Positions 1-8,503 are shown, counted from the first letter of the stretch. The stretch is DNA of 64,000 bases from Muriicola marianensis (GCF_014638095.1 NZ_BMFH01000001.1:1126834-1190833); one strand, 5' to 3'. The notes: generated by a model not told the origin, from the letters alone. Numbers and translations are program-made.

Positions 1-918
1 AGCCAACAGGGACATGAGTTTAAAGGTGGAACCCGGTTCATGAGATTCTCCAACGGCGTAGTTTAGGCGCTCGTAATATTTGCCTTCCTCCGTCCTGCCC
101 AGGTTAGAGATGGCCTTGATCTCTCCCGTATGGGTCTCCATGACGATCACGCAACCGTGTTCTGCCTTATACTTCTCGAGTTGTCTCAAAAGGCCATGAT
201 GTGCGATGTCCTGTATATTGATGTCTATGGTAGAGACCACGTCATAGCCGTCCTGGGGCTCAATTATATTGTCAAGGCCGATGGGTTTCCACTGTCCTTT
301 GGCGATCTTTTGCTTGAGCCTTTTACCCTCCTTACCTCTCAGGTATTCCCCAAAGGCCCCTTCCAGGCCCACGCGGGTGGCGTAACCATTCTCGTCAAAA
401 CGTTCATACCCAACACTCCTTTCAGCGATCTTGCCCAGGGGATGCTCCCGCACCGTTTTCTGGTCGACTATCAATCCGCCACGGTAAGGCCCCAGATTGA
501 AGAGAGGGAATTCCTTTATGCTCATATACTGGGAATAGTCCAGATTTCGCGCGATCAGGGCATATCGGTTCTTTTGGGCCTTCGCTTTGCGCAGGAGTTG
601 TTCGTAATGAGAAGCTGGCCTGTTTAGAAGCCTCCCCAGTTTTTCTGACAGGGGACCGACGAGCTTTTTAAAATCCTCTTCCTTAACGGTGACCGCATCA
701 AACCGAATGGAATACTTGGAAACCGAAGTTGCGAGTAAACTGCCATCGTCTGAGTATAAATTACCGCGATTCGGCGGGATGGTAAACATCTTTTCCGTGC
801 GCTCCAGGGCCAGTTCCTTGTATTTTTCGCCCTGAACAGTCTGAATACTGACCAGTTTAAATAAAACGAGTCCCGCAAACAGGAATAACCCACCTGCTAC
901 GAGGTATAATCTGGTCAT
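1..918 (-). CDS. ftsI: FtsI-type penicillin-binding protein (septal transpeptidase), 3' end outside window
   Basis: Division-specific peptidoglycan transpeptidase that would cross-link septal wall from the periplasmic face. Read on the minus strand it starts MTRLYLVAGG, has one N-terminal membrane anchor (about residues 4-24), a PBP dimerisation region with the IPPNRG motif near residue 47, and reaches the catalytic SxxK motif as PGSTFK, whose Ser codon is at 28-30 (about residue 297). The KTG motif and C-terminus lie beyond the window edge. It sits 24 bp after ftsL in an mraZ-rsmH-ftsL-ftsI order, the normal head of a dcw cluster, which supports FtsI rather than another class B PBP. No frameshift is visible in the part present. 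Confidence 0.93.
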   Translation of the reverse strand, partial: MTRLYLVAGGLFLFAGLVLFKLVSIQTVQGEKYKELALERTEKMFTIPPNRGNLYSDDGSLLATSVSKYSIRFDAVTVKEEDFKKLVGPLSEKLGRLLNRPASHYEQLLRKAKAQKNRYALIARNLDYSQYMSIKEFPLFNLGPYRGGLIVDQKTVREHPLGKIAERSVGYERFDENGYATRVGLEGAFGEYLRGKEGKRLKQKIAKGQWKPIGLDNIIEPQDGYDVVSTIDINIQDIAHHGLLRQLEKYKAEHGCVIVMETHTGEIKAISNLGRTEEGKYYERLNYAVGESHEPGSTFKLMSLLA

Positions 919-942
919 TATATGTTTACTGGTAAAGGCCAT

Positions 943-1263
943 TTACTCTTCAGCAGATTTTACTTTGATCTTTTTGGGTGGTGCTTCAGAAGGAAGAAGG
1001 CCTTTTTCGGACACAGCCAGTCTTACGGTCGACTCCAGCTTTTGTTTCTGTACATCAGATCTCATCTCAACAAACTGGCTCCTCAGGGCTTTCACTTCTT
1101 CATTTAGGGCTGCCAGCTGATGGACCTTTTTGTCTGCGCTGTGCGAGCTCGAGATCATGATTGTAGCCAGAAATGATGCAAATACGAGGAACATCCAGTT
1201 CTTGGGTGCATCCCCGCTTACGAGAAACTTACCTTTTAATATGGATACAATTCCTTCCTTCAT
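943..1263 (-). CDS. ftsL: FtsL-like cell-division membrane protein
   Basis: Small bitopic protein of 106 residues. The N-terminal cytoplasmic tail (1-21) is followed by one hydrophobic segment (about 22-39) and a heptad-like, charged region (about 44-78) that should form the periplasmic coiled coil used by FtsL to pair with the FtsB/FtsQ part of the divisome. The C-terminus is Lys/Pro rich. FtsL proteins share little sequence, so the assignment rests on size, topology and its position between rsmH and ftsI. Flavobacterial members are often annotated only as FtsL-like. It starts at an ATG 18 bp after the rsmH stop. Confidence 0.8.
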   Translation of the reverse strand: MKEGIVSILKGKFLVSGDAPKNWMFLVFASFLATIMISSSHSADKKVHQLAALNEEVKALRSQFVEMRSDVQKQKLESTVRLAVSEKGLLPSEAPPKKIKVKSAEE

Positions 1264-1281
1264 GTCTTCAATTCACTATAG

Positions 1282-2178
1282 TTATATGCGTTCTGCGATT
1301 CTGAGTTTGGCACTCCTGGCCCGGTTGTTCTGCTTGATCTCCTCTTCGGTCGGAACGATCAGATTTCCCACCTTTTCAAAGGGCTTGATCGGTCTGCCGT
1401 AAAAATCCTTCTTCAATTCCCCTTCAAAATTCCCTGTCATGATAAATCTCTTAACAAGACGGTCTTCCAGGGAATGGTAGCTTATTATGCTCAGCCTGCC
1501 ACCGGCTTCAAGCAGGTCAGGAGTCTGGAGCAGGAATTCCTTGATCACCTCCAACTCCTGGTTCACTTCGATCCTGATCGCCTGGTAAACCTGGGCCAGG
1601 ATCTTGTGTTCCTTATGACCCGGTAAAAAACCTTTCAAAACCTCTTTCAATTCGGCAGAGGTTGCAATGGGTTTTGTTTTCCTGGAGGAAACAATGGCTC
1701 TGGTCATTTTCTCAGCGTTCCTTATCTCCCCGTATTCTTTCAGTATCGTCTTGAGCTGATCCGCCTCATAGCTGTTTATGACGTCGTAGGCCGATAATTC
1801 ATTCCTGCGGCTCATCCTCATATCGAGCTCCCCTTCAAAGCGGGTCGAAAATCCACGCTCAGCCTTGTCGAACTGGTGGGAGGAAACCCCGAAATCAGCC
1901 AGGATCCCATCTACTTTCCGAATGCCATAGAACTTTAAAAACTGACCGAGATACCTGAAATTTTCGTTGATCAGGGTAAATCGACCATCCTTTATTTCAT
2001 TTTGCAGCGCATCCTCATCCTGGTCGAAAGCAATTAAATTGCCCTTCTCTCCCAGTCTCCTGAGGATCTCCCGCGAATGCCCTCCTCCTCCGAAGGTGAT
2101 GTCTACATAGACACCATCCGCTTTGATGTTGAGTCCATCCACTGAAGGATGAAGCAGCACGGGGTTATGATAGCTCAT
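1282..2178 (-). CDS. rsmH: 16S rRNA m4C1402 methyltransferase RsmH
   Basis: SAM-dependent N4-methyltransferase of C1402 in 16S rRNA, formerly MraW. It opens MSYHNPVLLH, the family's usual beginning, and carries the SAM-binding glycine motif GGGGHS at residues 30-35. Further conserved stretches are DGILADFGVSSHQ, the RGFSTRFEG loop and SYHSLEDRLVK. I chose the ATG at 2178 (298 aa) over an in-frame start 72 bp upstream because homologues begin with this motif. This start overlaps the mraZ stop by 14 bp, which suggests translational coupling. It is the second gene of the dcw cluster. Confidence 0.95.
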   Translation of the reverse strand: MSYHNPVLLHPSVDGLNIKADGVYVDITFGGGGHSREILRRLGEKGNLIAFDQDEDALQNEIKDGRFTLINENFRYLGQFLKFYGIRKVDGILADFGVSSHQFDKAERGFSTRFEGELDMRMSRRNELSAYDVINSYEADQLKTILKEYGEIRNAEKMTRAIVSSRKTKPIATSAELKEVLKGFLPGHKEHKILAQVYQAIRIEVNQELEVIKEFLLQTPDLLEAGGRLSIISYHSLEDRLVKRFIMTGNFEGELKKDFYGRPIKPFEKVGNLIVPTEEEIKQNNRARSAKLRIAERI

Positions 2179-2629
2179 CGCCGTCTTCACCCATGACCTC
2201 TTCGGCCAGTTCTGCAAAATTTTCTGCCGTTTCATCGAGTACCTTCTCATAGAGGTCCTTATCCCAGATCTCGATGATATTGATCGCCGAGCTCAGTACC
2301 ACCTCTTTGGTGATCCCCGCTATGGCTATAAGATTTTTTGGAATGAGAAGGCGGCCAGTCGCGTCGACCTCAACAGGTTTGACCCCTGCCGAAAACCTCC
2401 TTATAAAGTCATTGTTCTTCTTCTTGAACCTGTTCTTCCTGTTCATTTTCTGCATCAGCAGATTCCACTCTTCCATGGGGTAAAGTTCCAGACATGGCTG
2501 GAATACAGACCGTTTGATCACAAAGCCCTTGTTGATGATTGGAGCCATTTGATTCTTCAGGGTAACAGGTATCATTACCCTGCCCTTGGCATCGGCTTTA
2601 CAATCGTATGTCCCAATGAAACTGATCAT
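2165..2629 (-). CDS. mraZ: MraZ, transcriptional regulator of the division/cell-wall cluster
   Basis: AbrB-fold DNA-binding protein of 154 aa with the two tandem MraZ half-domains. Each has its DxxxR-type motif: DAKGRVMIP at residues 13-21 and DATGRLLIP at 89-97. Known MraZ proteins form ring oligomers, bind direct repeats in their own promoter and tune the dcw operon. Here the repeats are visible upstream (see the promoter entry at 2661-2704). The gene leads the operon, and its stop overlaps the rsmH start. Confidence 0.95.
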   Translation of the reverse strand: MISFIGTYDCKADAKGRVMIPVTLKNQMAPIINKGFVIKRSVFQPCLELYPMEEWNLLMQKMNRKNRFKKKNNDFIRRFSAGVKPVEVDATGRLLIPKNLIAIAGITKEVVLSSAINIIEIWDKDLYEKVLDETAENFAELAEEVMGEDGDELS

Positions 2630-2660
2630 TCGAGCTTGGTTGGTCCTCTGTATATAAACT

Positions 2661-2704
2661 CAAATATATAGAATTTATTACCACTTATTACCACAAATTA
2701 CCAC
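2661..2704 (-). promoter_or_regulatory. mraZ promoter with three MraZ-box direct repeats
   Basis: On the minus strand a perfect flavobacterial -7 box, TATATTTG, lies at 2661-2668, about 32 bp before the mraZ start. Immediately upstream the unit GTGGTAAT is repeated three times (CCAC on the plus strand at 2681-2684, 2691-2694 and 2701-2704). The period is exactly 10 bp, so all copies face the same side of the helix. This matches the known MraZ operator design of short G-rich repeats spaced by one helical turn. The boxes occupy roughly -25 to -50, the place of the -33 element, so repression by occlusion is likely. That last step is inference. Confidence 0.85.
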
Positions 2705-2855
2705 TTTGTTGATATTTTTTCCAAATCTTAGCTTAAAATTTCCCGGATTGACAGACTGATACCCACAGGGAGGAATTGCGGGTAAATTCTCATCTGCACA
2801 GAGGAAAGAAGTTTCCCCTGAACTCATTTAAATAGCCCCATATAGGGGAAATGCC

Positions 2856-2863
2856 TATATTTG
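2856..2863 (+). promoter_or_regulatory. Predicted -7 box of the hydrolase-ysxC transcript
   Basis: An exact TAnnTTTG match (TATATTTG) lies 26 bp before the hydrolase start codon. It is divergent from the mraZ promoter about 190 bp away. A CCCC...GGGG inverted element at about 2837-2849 sits just upstream. No good -33 TTTG is obvious. Confidence 0.55.
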
Positions 2864-2889
2864 CCAACTGACAACAGAAGCTGTCGTGC

Positions 2890-3654
2890 ATGGAGAATAC
2901 GATTAAAACGGATGGAAAATATCGATATATAGAAGTGGGAGAAGGTACTCCTATGATCATCCTCCACGGTTTAATGGGAGGATTGAGCAACTTCGAGGGA
3001 GTAACCAATTATTTTCCCGGGAAAGGCTACAAGGTGCTCGTCCCTGAATTGCCGATTTACAGCATGCCCATGCTCAAGACCAATGTCAAGAATTTCGCCA
3101 AATACCTGGAGCAGTTCATTGAATACAAAGGTCTTAAAGACGTAATACTGCTCGGCAATTCCCTTGGTGGTCATATCGGACTCCTGCATACCAAGCTCTA
3201 TCCTGAAATGGTGAAGGCCTTGGTGATCACCGGTAGTTCTGGACTTTACGAAAGTGCAATGGGAGATGGTTATCCCAAAAGAGGGGATTACGAATTTATC
3301 AAAAAGAAAGCCCAGGACGTGTTCTATGATCCGGCCGTGGCCACAAAGGAGATCGTAGACGAAGTATTCGCCACCGTGAATGATCGCATGAAGCTGGTCA
3401 AGACCCTCGCGATCGCCAAAAGCGCCATCAGGCATAATATGTCCAAGGACCTGCCCCATATGCTGACTCCAACCTGTATCATCTGGGGTGAAAATGACTC
3501 CGTGACCCCTCCTAATGTCGCAAGGGAATTTCACGACCTCCTGCCTGATTCTGACCTTTTCTGGATCCCGAAATGCGGACATGCCCCCATGATGGAACAC
3601 CCGGATGAATTCAACGAGATCCTGGCCGGGTGGTTGAAGCAACGCAATTTCTAA
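2890..3654 (+). CDS. Alpha/beta-fold hydrolase
   Basis: A 254 aa cytoplasmic alpha/beta hydrolase without a signal peptide. The oxyanion-hole motif HGLMGG lies at about 26-31, the nucleophile elbow GNSLGG at 89-94 (Ser91), the acid in GENDSVTPP (Asp203) and the catalytic His in CGHAPMMEHP (His231). The full triad is therefore present. Substrate cannot be told from the sequence; the fold covers esterases, lipases, C-C hydrolases and haloperoxidase-like enzymes. It is 12 bp upstream of ysxC and probably co-transcribed. My recollection is that this hydrolase-ysxC-mraZ neighbourhood recurs in flavobacteria, which hints at a housekeeping role. Confidence 0.88.
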   Translation: MENTIKTDGKYRYIEVGEGTPMIILHGLMGGLSNFEGVTNYFPGKGYKVLVPELPIYSMPMLKTNVKNFAKYLEQFIEYKGLKDVILLGNSLGGHIGLLHTKLYPEMVKALVITGSSGLYESAMGDGYPKRGDYEFIKKKAQDVFYDPAVATKEIVDEVFATVNDRMKLVKTLAIAKSAIRHNMSKDLPHMLTPTCIIWGENDSVTPPNVAREFHDLLPDSDLFWIPKCGHAPMMEHPDEFNEILAGWLKQRNF

Positions 3655-3666
3655 AGTTGGGTAGAC

Positions 3667-4281
3667 ATGAAAATAAAGTCGGCCGACTTTGTCATGAGCA
3701 ATTCCAGTGTGGAAAGTTGCCCCTCCGATCCCATTCCTGAATACGCATTTATCGGTCGTTCCAATGTGGGGAAAAGTTCCCTGATCAATATGTTGACCGA
3801 AAGGAAATCCCTGGCGAAAACCTCAGGCAGACCGGGAAAGACCCAGCTGATCAACCATTTCAGGATCAATGACAACTGGTTTCTAGTCGACCTTCCGGGT
3901 TATGGGTATGCACGGGTTTCCAAAAAGGACAAGAAGACCTTCCAGAAATATATCACGGAATATTTCCTGAAGCGCAGACAACTCCTCAGCGCCTTTGTCC
4001 TGATAGACATAAGGCATGAGCCCCAGCCTATCGACCTTCAATTCATGGAATGGCTGGGTGAGAACAGCATCCCTTTTGCGATTATTTTCACGAAGGCTGA
4101 CAAACTCAAGCCCAATGCGATAAACCGACAAGTTGAAGCGTATTTGAAAACCATGACAGAAGGTGCCTGGGAGGAGGCGCCCTTGCATTTTATCACCTCT
4201 TCCCTGAAAGCGACAGGCAGGGATGAGATCCTGGAGTATATCGGCCAGATCAATTCAGACTTCTTCACCCACCAGGGTTAA
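3667..4281 (+). CDS. ysxC: Ribosome-biogenesis GTPase YsxC/EngB
   Basis: Essential-type small GTPase of 204 aa that assists late 50S subunit assembly. The G1 loop GRSNVGKS is at residues 30-37, the G3 motif DLPGYG at 75-80 and the G4 motif TKAD at 141-144. The order and spacing are those of the EngB/YihA family, and the length is typical. It starts at an ATG 12 bp after the hydrolase stop. Confidence 0.95.
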   Translation: MKIKSADFVMSNSSVESCPSDPIPEYAFIGRSNVGKSSLINMLTERKSLAKTSGRPGKTQLINHFRINDNWFLVDLPGYGYARVSKKDKKTFQKYITEYFLKRRQLLSAFVLIDIRHEPQPIDLQFMEWLGENSIPFAIIFTKADKLKPNAINRQVEAYLKTMTEGAWEEAPLHFITSSLKATGRDEILEYIGQINSDFFTHQG

Positions 4282-4294
4282 AATCCTTTTTTCA

Positions 4295-4699
4295 CTATTC
4301 CGGTTTACTCAACCGTACTTTGACCTTACGGATCAGGTCATCGGTATGGTTTAGAGCATTGAGTTCTTCAGTCCCAAGGAAGACCTCCATATCGTGGGCG
4401 GTGACCTCAAGTACGATCGGAAAGGAATAGGCCGGAAGGAATTTGGAGGAATACGTCTTGAGAAATTCATCCTTATGCAGAAATTCCATGGTGGCTTCAC
4501 TTTGTTCCCTGAAAGCTTTCCAGCTGCGTTTTTCCCTGAATGCACCATAGGTCAGTTCACAAAGCCGGCAGTCGTACGTAGCCGGATTGAGGATCTTATG
4601 GGCTGCATCCAGCAGGTTGTTACCCAGGCCGGAGTCTGCATTGTATACAAAAAGCAATTTCCTTGTTGATTCTCTGCTCACCAGTAACGAAATTTGCAT
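4295..4699 (-). CDS. Conserved hypothetical protein, 134 aa
   Basis: Small cytoplasmic protein with no signal peptide or membrane segment. It begins with a beta-strand-like stretch, KLLFVYNADSG, then a helix and a CRLCELTYG motif (two Cys spaced by two residues, about 43-46) that could bind a metal or be redox active. It is rich in aromatic and charged residues. Similar proteins occur across bacteria without an assigned function; some are loosely named GTPase, but no G-motifs are present here. It is convergent with ysxC (13 bp between stops) and divergent from the pirin gene. Confidence 0.7.
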   Translation of the reverse strand: MQISLLVSRESTRKLLFVYNADSGLGNNLLDAAHKILNPATYDCRLCELTYGAFREKRSWKAFREQSEATMEFLHKDEFLKTYSSKFLPAYSFPIVLEVTAHDMEVFLGTEELNALNHTDDLIRKVKVRLSKPE

Positions 4700-4788
4700 C
4701 TCCCACGAGGGATGATGATTCCCTTGAAAGAGTCGTCAGGAACAGGGATTCCTTACGACAAGGGCTGATAAATAAAAATACGTGAACT

Positions 4789-5502
4789 ATGAAAATGACA
4801 ATTCATAAAGCCGAAAGTCGAGGCCACGCCAATCACGGTTGGCTGAACACCTACCACACCTTTAGCTTTGCCAGTTATTACGATCCATCCCGTATGAATT
4901 TTGGGGTGCTGAGGGTGCTTAATGATGATGAAGTAGCCCCGGGCATGGGTTTCGGCACTCATCCTCACCAGAACATGGAGATCATTTCCATACCGCTGGA
5001 GGGTGATCTGGAGCACAAAGACAGTATGGGCAACATAGCCGTGATCAGGTCCGGTGATATTCAGGCCATGAGCGCTGGCACGGGGGTAAGCCACAGTGAA
5101 AAGAACAGGAATTCTGACAAGGCCGTTAAATTCCTCCAAATATGGGTGCTGCCAAACAAGGCCAACGTCACCCCGAGATACGATCAGATCTCCCTGCAGC
5201 CTGGTGCCCTAAAAGACCGGTTTCACCAGATCATCTCTCCGAACCCTGAAGATGAGGGAATTTGGATCCACCAGGACGCGTGGTTCCATATGGGAGAGTT
5301 TCAGGCCGGGAGTACTCCCACCTATGATCTAAAGAAAAAGAGCAATGGGTTGTATGTATTTGTGCTCGAGGGAGCCTGTGAAGCCGGAGGGGAAAACCTA
5401 AACAGGCGAGATGGTATGGGAGTCTGGGAGACAGAATCCGTTTCATTCAAAATGACAGAGCCGTCCAAATTATTGTTGATTGAAGTGCCTATGGCCAATT
5501 AA
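4789..5502 (+). CDS. Pirin-family bicupin (YhaK-like)
   Basis: Bicupin of 237 aa. The N-terminal cupin has the metal-binding set of pirins: H58 and H60 in THPHQNME, plus H102 and E104 in the SHSE motif. Iron or another divalent metal is therefore expected. Some bacterial pirins dioxygenate quercetin; others act as redox-sensitive regulators, so the role here is open. The C-terminal cupin is degenerate, as usual. Its stop overlaps the gldC stop by 4 bp on the opposite strand. A second pirin with a different architecture lies at 32714-33583. Confidence 0.9.
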   Translation: MKMTIHKAESRGHANHGWLNTYHTFSFASYYDPSRMNFGVLRVLNDDEVAPGMGFGTHPHQNMEIISIPLEGDLEHKDSMGNIAVIRSGDIQAMSAGTGVSHSEKNRNSDKAVKFLQIWVLPNKANVTPRYDQISLQPGALKDRFHQIISPNPEDEGIWIHQDAWFHMGEFQAGSTPTYDLKKKSNGLYVFVLEGACEAGGENLNRRDGMGVWETESVSFKMTEPSKLLLIEVPMAN

Positions 5503-5834
5503 CCCTGTAATTCGAGTTTCTCAGCAAAATAGGCACAGAAATCCTTCATGGTCGCCGTCATTTTTTCGTCCTGCGTCGCTTTCATAAAAGTATCTGACAG
5601 GGACAGGAGGGTCTGGTGAAAGAACACCTTCATTTCATCCAACGGCATATCCTTGGTCCACAGGTCGATCTTTAACGACTCCTTATTCTTGCTGTCCCAT
5701 ACAGAGAGGAGCATGGCTTTTGCCTCCTCGTCAACGATACCGCCATCCTGGGCAGACCAGTTGAGTTTTTCCGGGATCCGATTCTCGTCAAGGGTGATCT
5801 TGAGGACGATCTCTGAGGTCTCTTCCTTCTTCAT
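5499..5834 (-). CDS. gldC: Gliding motility protein GldC
   Basis: A 111 aa soluble protein beginning MKKEETSEIV, matching the size and opening of GldC. GldC is found only in Bacteroidota and improves gliding and GldB stability; it is not itself the motor. I chose the ATG at 5834 because the longer in-frame extension merely overlaps gldB in another frame. It follows gldB by 4 bp, giving the gldB-gldC operon known from Flavobacterium. Confidence 0.9.
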   Translation of the reverse strand: MKKEETSEIVLKITLDENRIPEKLNWSAQDGGIVDEEAKAMLLSVWDSKNKESLKIDLWTKDMPLDEMKVFFHQTLLSLSDTFMKATQDEKMTATMKDFCAYFAEKLELQG

Positions 5835-5838
5835 AGGC

Positions 5839-6801
5839 TTACTTCTGAGGTTTGTAATTAGATTCTTTGAACAGGGTCTCTGCTGGCATTCCCCACAACC
5901 TGTCCGGCGGGGTATTGGTCCGCTCCATAAAGGCCCGTACGATCTGCCATCCCATATAGCGGCCGAGCCGGCCCGGAGATTCATTGTCGAGTTCCAGCCT
6001 GAATTTGGAAAAAGGGGCAGGATCGAGGAAGCGCGGACCCAGTTTTGAGTCCGTACTGTAGAGCATTTCCCTTTCGATAAAGTACCTCCAGATCTGTTCT
6101 TCATTGGCTTGTGCCCAGGTCATTTCCTCTTCGTCATAGCCAATTTTCTGCCCGTCTGTCTGCCATGGCAGCAGCAGGTCTTTAAGGTAGAGCTCCTTAC
6201 CGTAATAGATCATCTGAGCGAGAAAGGTTCGATCCTGTGGATAAGGCACCACCCTCTTGGCGAGGGCACTAACGATATCGCTTTCCAGGTATTTGGGGTC
6301 CAAACCTTTGGCAATATACCGATCGATCCCTGCGTAGAACCTGTGCTCCTTCCCGAGATAGTTATCCAGGCCGATCAGCAACAGGGAATCGGTCAGGATG
6401 ATCCTGTTTTCATAATCCACATCGGTGGTCAGGGTGAACAAATCAGGGATAGGATATTTTGGGAAGTAGTAGGCCACGTGTTTGAAAAGCAAGGTCAGTT
6501 CCTCTTCAATCGGTCCCAGATCGGAATAAGCACTGTCCACCGCCTGTCTGAGTTCTACCTGAATGGTATCGTTTAATTTGGCCAGCCATATACTGTCTGG
6601 ATACTGTGGGGGGAAAAGAAAAGGATATTTCTCCTTAAGAGCAGGGAGGCTGCCGGCATCAACATTGGCAAATTCCTTGTCGAATCGCCTGATCTGTAAT
6701 TCTACCGGCTGATCCATGATCTCCGGAAGGATTACTTTTTCATCAGCACATCCCGAAAAAATTAGGATCAGGAAGAAAACCGGTACCAGGGTCCTTAACA
6801 T
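5839..6801 (-). CDS. gldB: Gliding motility lipoprotein GldB
   Basis: A 320 aa predicted lipoprotein. The signal peptide MLRTLVPVFFLILIFSGC has a lipobox Cys at residue 18, so it should be anchored in an envelope membrane. GldB is needed for gliding in Flavobacterium johnsoniae and belongs to the gld set linked to the type IX secretion and gliding machinery. I chose the ATG at 6801 because it gives a clean lipoprotein signal; the open frame extends further upstream but runs into nadE. It is co-transcribed with gldC and divergent from nadE. Confidence 0.92.
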   Translation of the reverse strand: MLRTLVPVFFLILIFSGCADEKVILPEIMDQPVELQIRRFDKEFANVDAGSLPALKEKYPFLFPPQYPDSIWLAKLNDTIQVELRQAVDSAYSDLGPIEEELTLLFKHVAYYFPKYPIPDLFTLTTDVDYENRIILTDSLLLIGLDNYLGKEHRFYAGIDRYIAKGLDPKYLESDIVSALAKRVVPYPQDRTFLAQMIYYGKELYLKDLLLPWQTDGQKIGYDEEEMTWAQANEEQIWRYFIEREMLYSTDSKLGPRFLDPAPFSKFRLELDNESPGRLGRYMGWQIVRAFMERTNTPPDRLWGMPAETLFKESNYKPQK

Positions 6802-6859
6802 GAAAAGTAATGGGTTAAGCGCTTTAATATTACGTCTGCAGGGGTTATTTTTACGAGCC

Positions 6860-6867
6860 CAAAGGTA
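6860..6867 (-). promoter_or_regulatory. Predicted -7 box for gldB-gldC
   Basis: TACCTTTG, an exact TAnnTTTG match on the minus strand, lies 59 bp before the gldB start. A TTTG sits about 16 bp further upstream, a slightly short spacer, inside the nadE start region, so the two divergent promoters share about 85 bp. Confidence 0.5.
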
Positions 6868-6886
6868 CAGCATTTCAATTAAACAA

Positions 6887-7684
6887 ATGAAGAATATGCA
6901 AACAGAGAAAGTAGTAGACCACATAGTAGACTGGCTTAAGGAATACACCCTCAATGCAAAGATGAAAGGATTTGTGGTCGGAGTATCTGGGGGGATAGAC
7001 TCGGCGGTTACCTCTACCCTGTGTGCCCGAACAGGCCTGGACGTCCTGTGCGTGGAGATGCCCATACACCAGAGCGATAAACAAGTAACCAGGGCAGACC
7101 GGCATATCGACTGGCTTATTGAAAATTATCCCAACGTAAGACGACAGCCCGTTAACCTCACTCCTGTCTTCGACCAGCTTGTAGGCTCTCTCCCGAAGGT
7201 GGATAACGAGGAGGAACGAAATATGTCCCTGGCCAACACAAGAGCCCGGCTGCGAATGACCACCCTGTACTACTTCGCGGCTCTTTTGGGTTACCTGGTT
7301 GCGGGAACCGGCAACAAGGTTGAGGACTTCGGCATCGGATTCTACACCAAATACGGGGATGGGGGAGTCGACCTCAGCCCTATTGCGGATCTCCTCAAGA
7401 CGGAGGTATACGAATTGGGTTCCTTCTTAGGGGTACACGAAGACATCCTGATGGCACCCCCCACAGACGGACTCTGGGGTGACGACCGAACCGATGAAGA
7501 CCAGATAGGCGCTTCTTATCCCGAGCTGGAATGGGCTATGAAAATGGATGCCGAAGGAAAGGTTGTCGGAGACTTCAAAGGGCGGGAAGCCGAAGTATTC
7601 GCTATCTACAAGAAGTACAATACGGCTAACAAACATAAGATGATTCCTATCCCAATTTGTGAGATTCCGGAGACATTAAAGTGA
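6887..7684 (+). CDS. nadE: NAD+ synthetase, ammonia-dependent type
   Basis: Converts nicotinate adenine dinucleotide, ATP and ammonia to NAD+. The protein is 265 aa, with the PP-loop SGGIDS at residues 34-39 and the motif GTGNKVEDFGIGFYTKYGDGG that shapes the active site. There is no glutaminase domain, so ammonia rather than glutamine is the expected donor. I chose ATG 6887 (MKNMQTEK); a second possible ATG is 9 bp on. A longer in-frame start inside the gldB region is rejected because it would overlap that gene and add non-family sequence. Confidence 0.93.
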   Translation: MKNMQTEKVVDHIVDWLKEYTLNAKMKGFVVGVSGGIDSAVTSTLCARTGLDVLCVEMPIHQSDKQVTRADRHIDWLIENYPNVRRQPVNLTPVFDQLVGSLPKVDNEEERNMSLANTRARLRMTTLYYFAALLGYLVAGTGNKVEDFGIGFYTKYGDGGVDLSPIADLLKTEVYELGSFLGVHEDILMAPPTDGLWGDDRTDEDQIGASYPELEWAMKMDAEGKVVGDFKGREAEVFAIYKKYNTANKHKMIPIPICEIPETLK

Positions 7685-7848
7685 CCGATCACCTGAAAAG
7701 GGGGTGTTTAAGACGAATTGTTGGCGGCAAATTGTAGTAAAACCTTAAAATTTTTACAGTTTTGCCATAGAACTTAGATAATAAAACCTTACATTGCATG
7801 TTAGGTTTAGGTGTATCTCTTACGCCATTTGTCTAGAAATAACCAACA

Positions 7849-8478
7849 ATGATCAACATTTTAATTGCCGACAATCACCCCATTGTCAGATTAGGAATCA
7901 AGGAAGTTCTCAATACCGTTCCTGATTTTCAAGTTTTAGGTGATGTCTCTACCACCAGCGAACTTTTTGAATCCCTCAAGAAAAAGAAACCCGATGTTGT
8001 GATCCTGGAGATGGACATTCCCGAAATTAATGGAATAGCCACCCTGAGAAGGATGAAAAAAGAATTTCCCGATGTGAAGGTTCTCATCTACAGTGGTCAG
8101 TCTGAAGACGTATACGCCCTCAGTACGATCAGGGCAGGTGCTTTCGGATACCTTTCAAAATCTTCCGATCTGGATTATATCATTACCGCCGTTAAAAAAG
8201 TAGGGCAGGGAAAAATGTTTATCACCAACGAACTGGCCCAGCGACTCGCCTTTGACGAAGGCACTCAGAAGCAGCGCCGGTTCTTCAGAAAACTATCTAC
8301 CAGGGAAGTGGAGGTACTCAAACTCCTGGCGAGTGGCAAGCGCAACAAGGATGTGGCCGAAGGACTCAACCTCAACGAGAAAACAGTCAGTACCTATAAG
8401 TCGAGGTTGATGAAAAAACTCAACGTAGACAACCTGGTGGATCTTTTGCAACAGGCCAAGGCCCTGGAATTGTATTGA
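7849..8478 (+). CDS. NarL/FixJ-type response regulator with an atypical receiver
   Basis: A 209 aa protein with an N-terminal receiver (1-120) and a C-terminal LuxR-type helix-turn-helix (about 147-205, LSTREVEVLKLLASG... VSTYKSRLMKKL). The receiver departs from the family at its key positions. The phospho-acceptor Asp is replaced by Glu54 (VILEMDIPEINGI), and the acidic pair is Asp8-Asn9 instead of two acids. Ser82 and Lys104 of the switch are kept. Asp56 is two residues off the normal site. Glu can mimic phospho-Asp in some receivers, so constitutive or ligand-driven activity is possible. No histidine kinase gene is adjacent. The gene is followed by a strong terminator. Confidence 0.9.
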   Translation: MINILIADNHPIVRLGIKEVLNTVPDFQVLGDVSTTSELFESLKKKKPDVVILEMDIPEINGIATLRRMKKEFPDVKVLIYSGQSEDVYALSTIRAGAFGYLSKSSDLDYIITAVKKVGQGKMFITNELAQRLAFDEGTQKQRRFFRKLSTREVEVLKLLASGKRNKDVAEGLNLNEKTVSTYKSRLMKKLNVDNLVDLLQQAKALELY

Positions 8479-8503
8479 TAATACCAAGCTAACTATAGAA
8501 AAG

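Noticed and set aside
2179-2250. Upstream extension of rsmH (start at 2250)
   Set aside because: The added 24 residues overlap mraZ in another frame, and the family begins at MSYHNPVLL.
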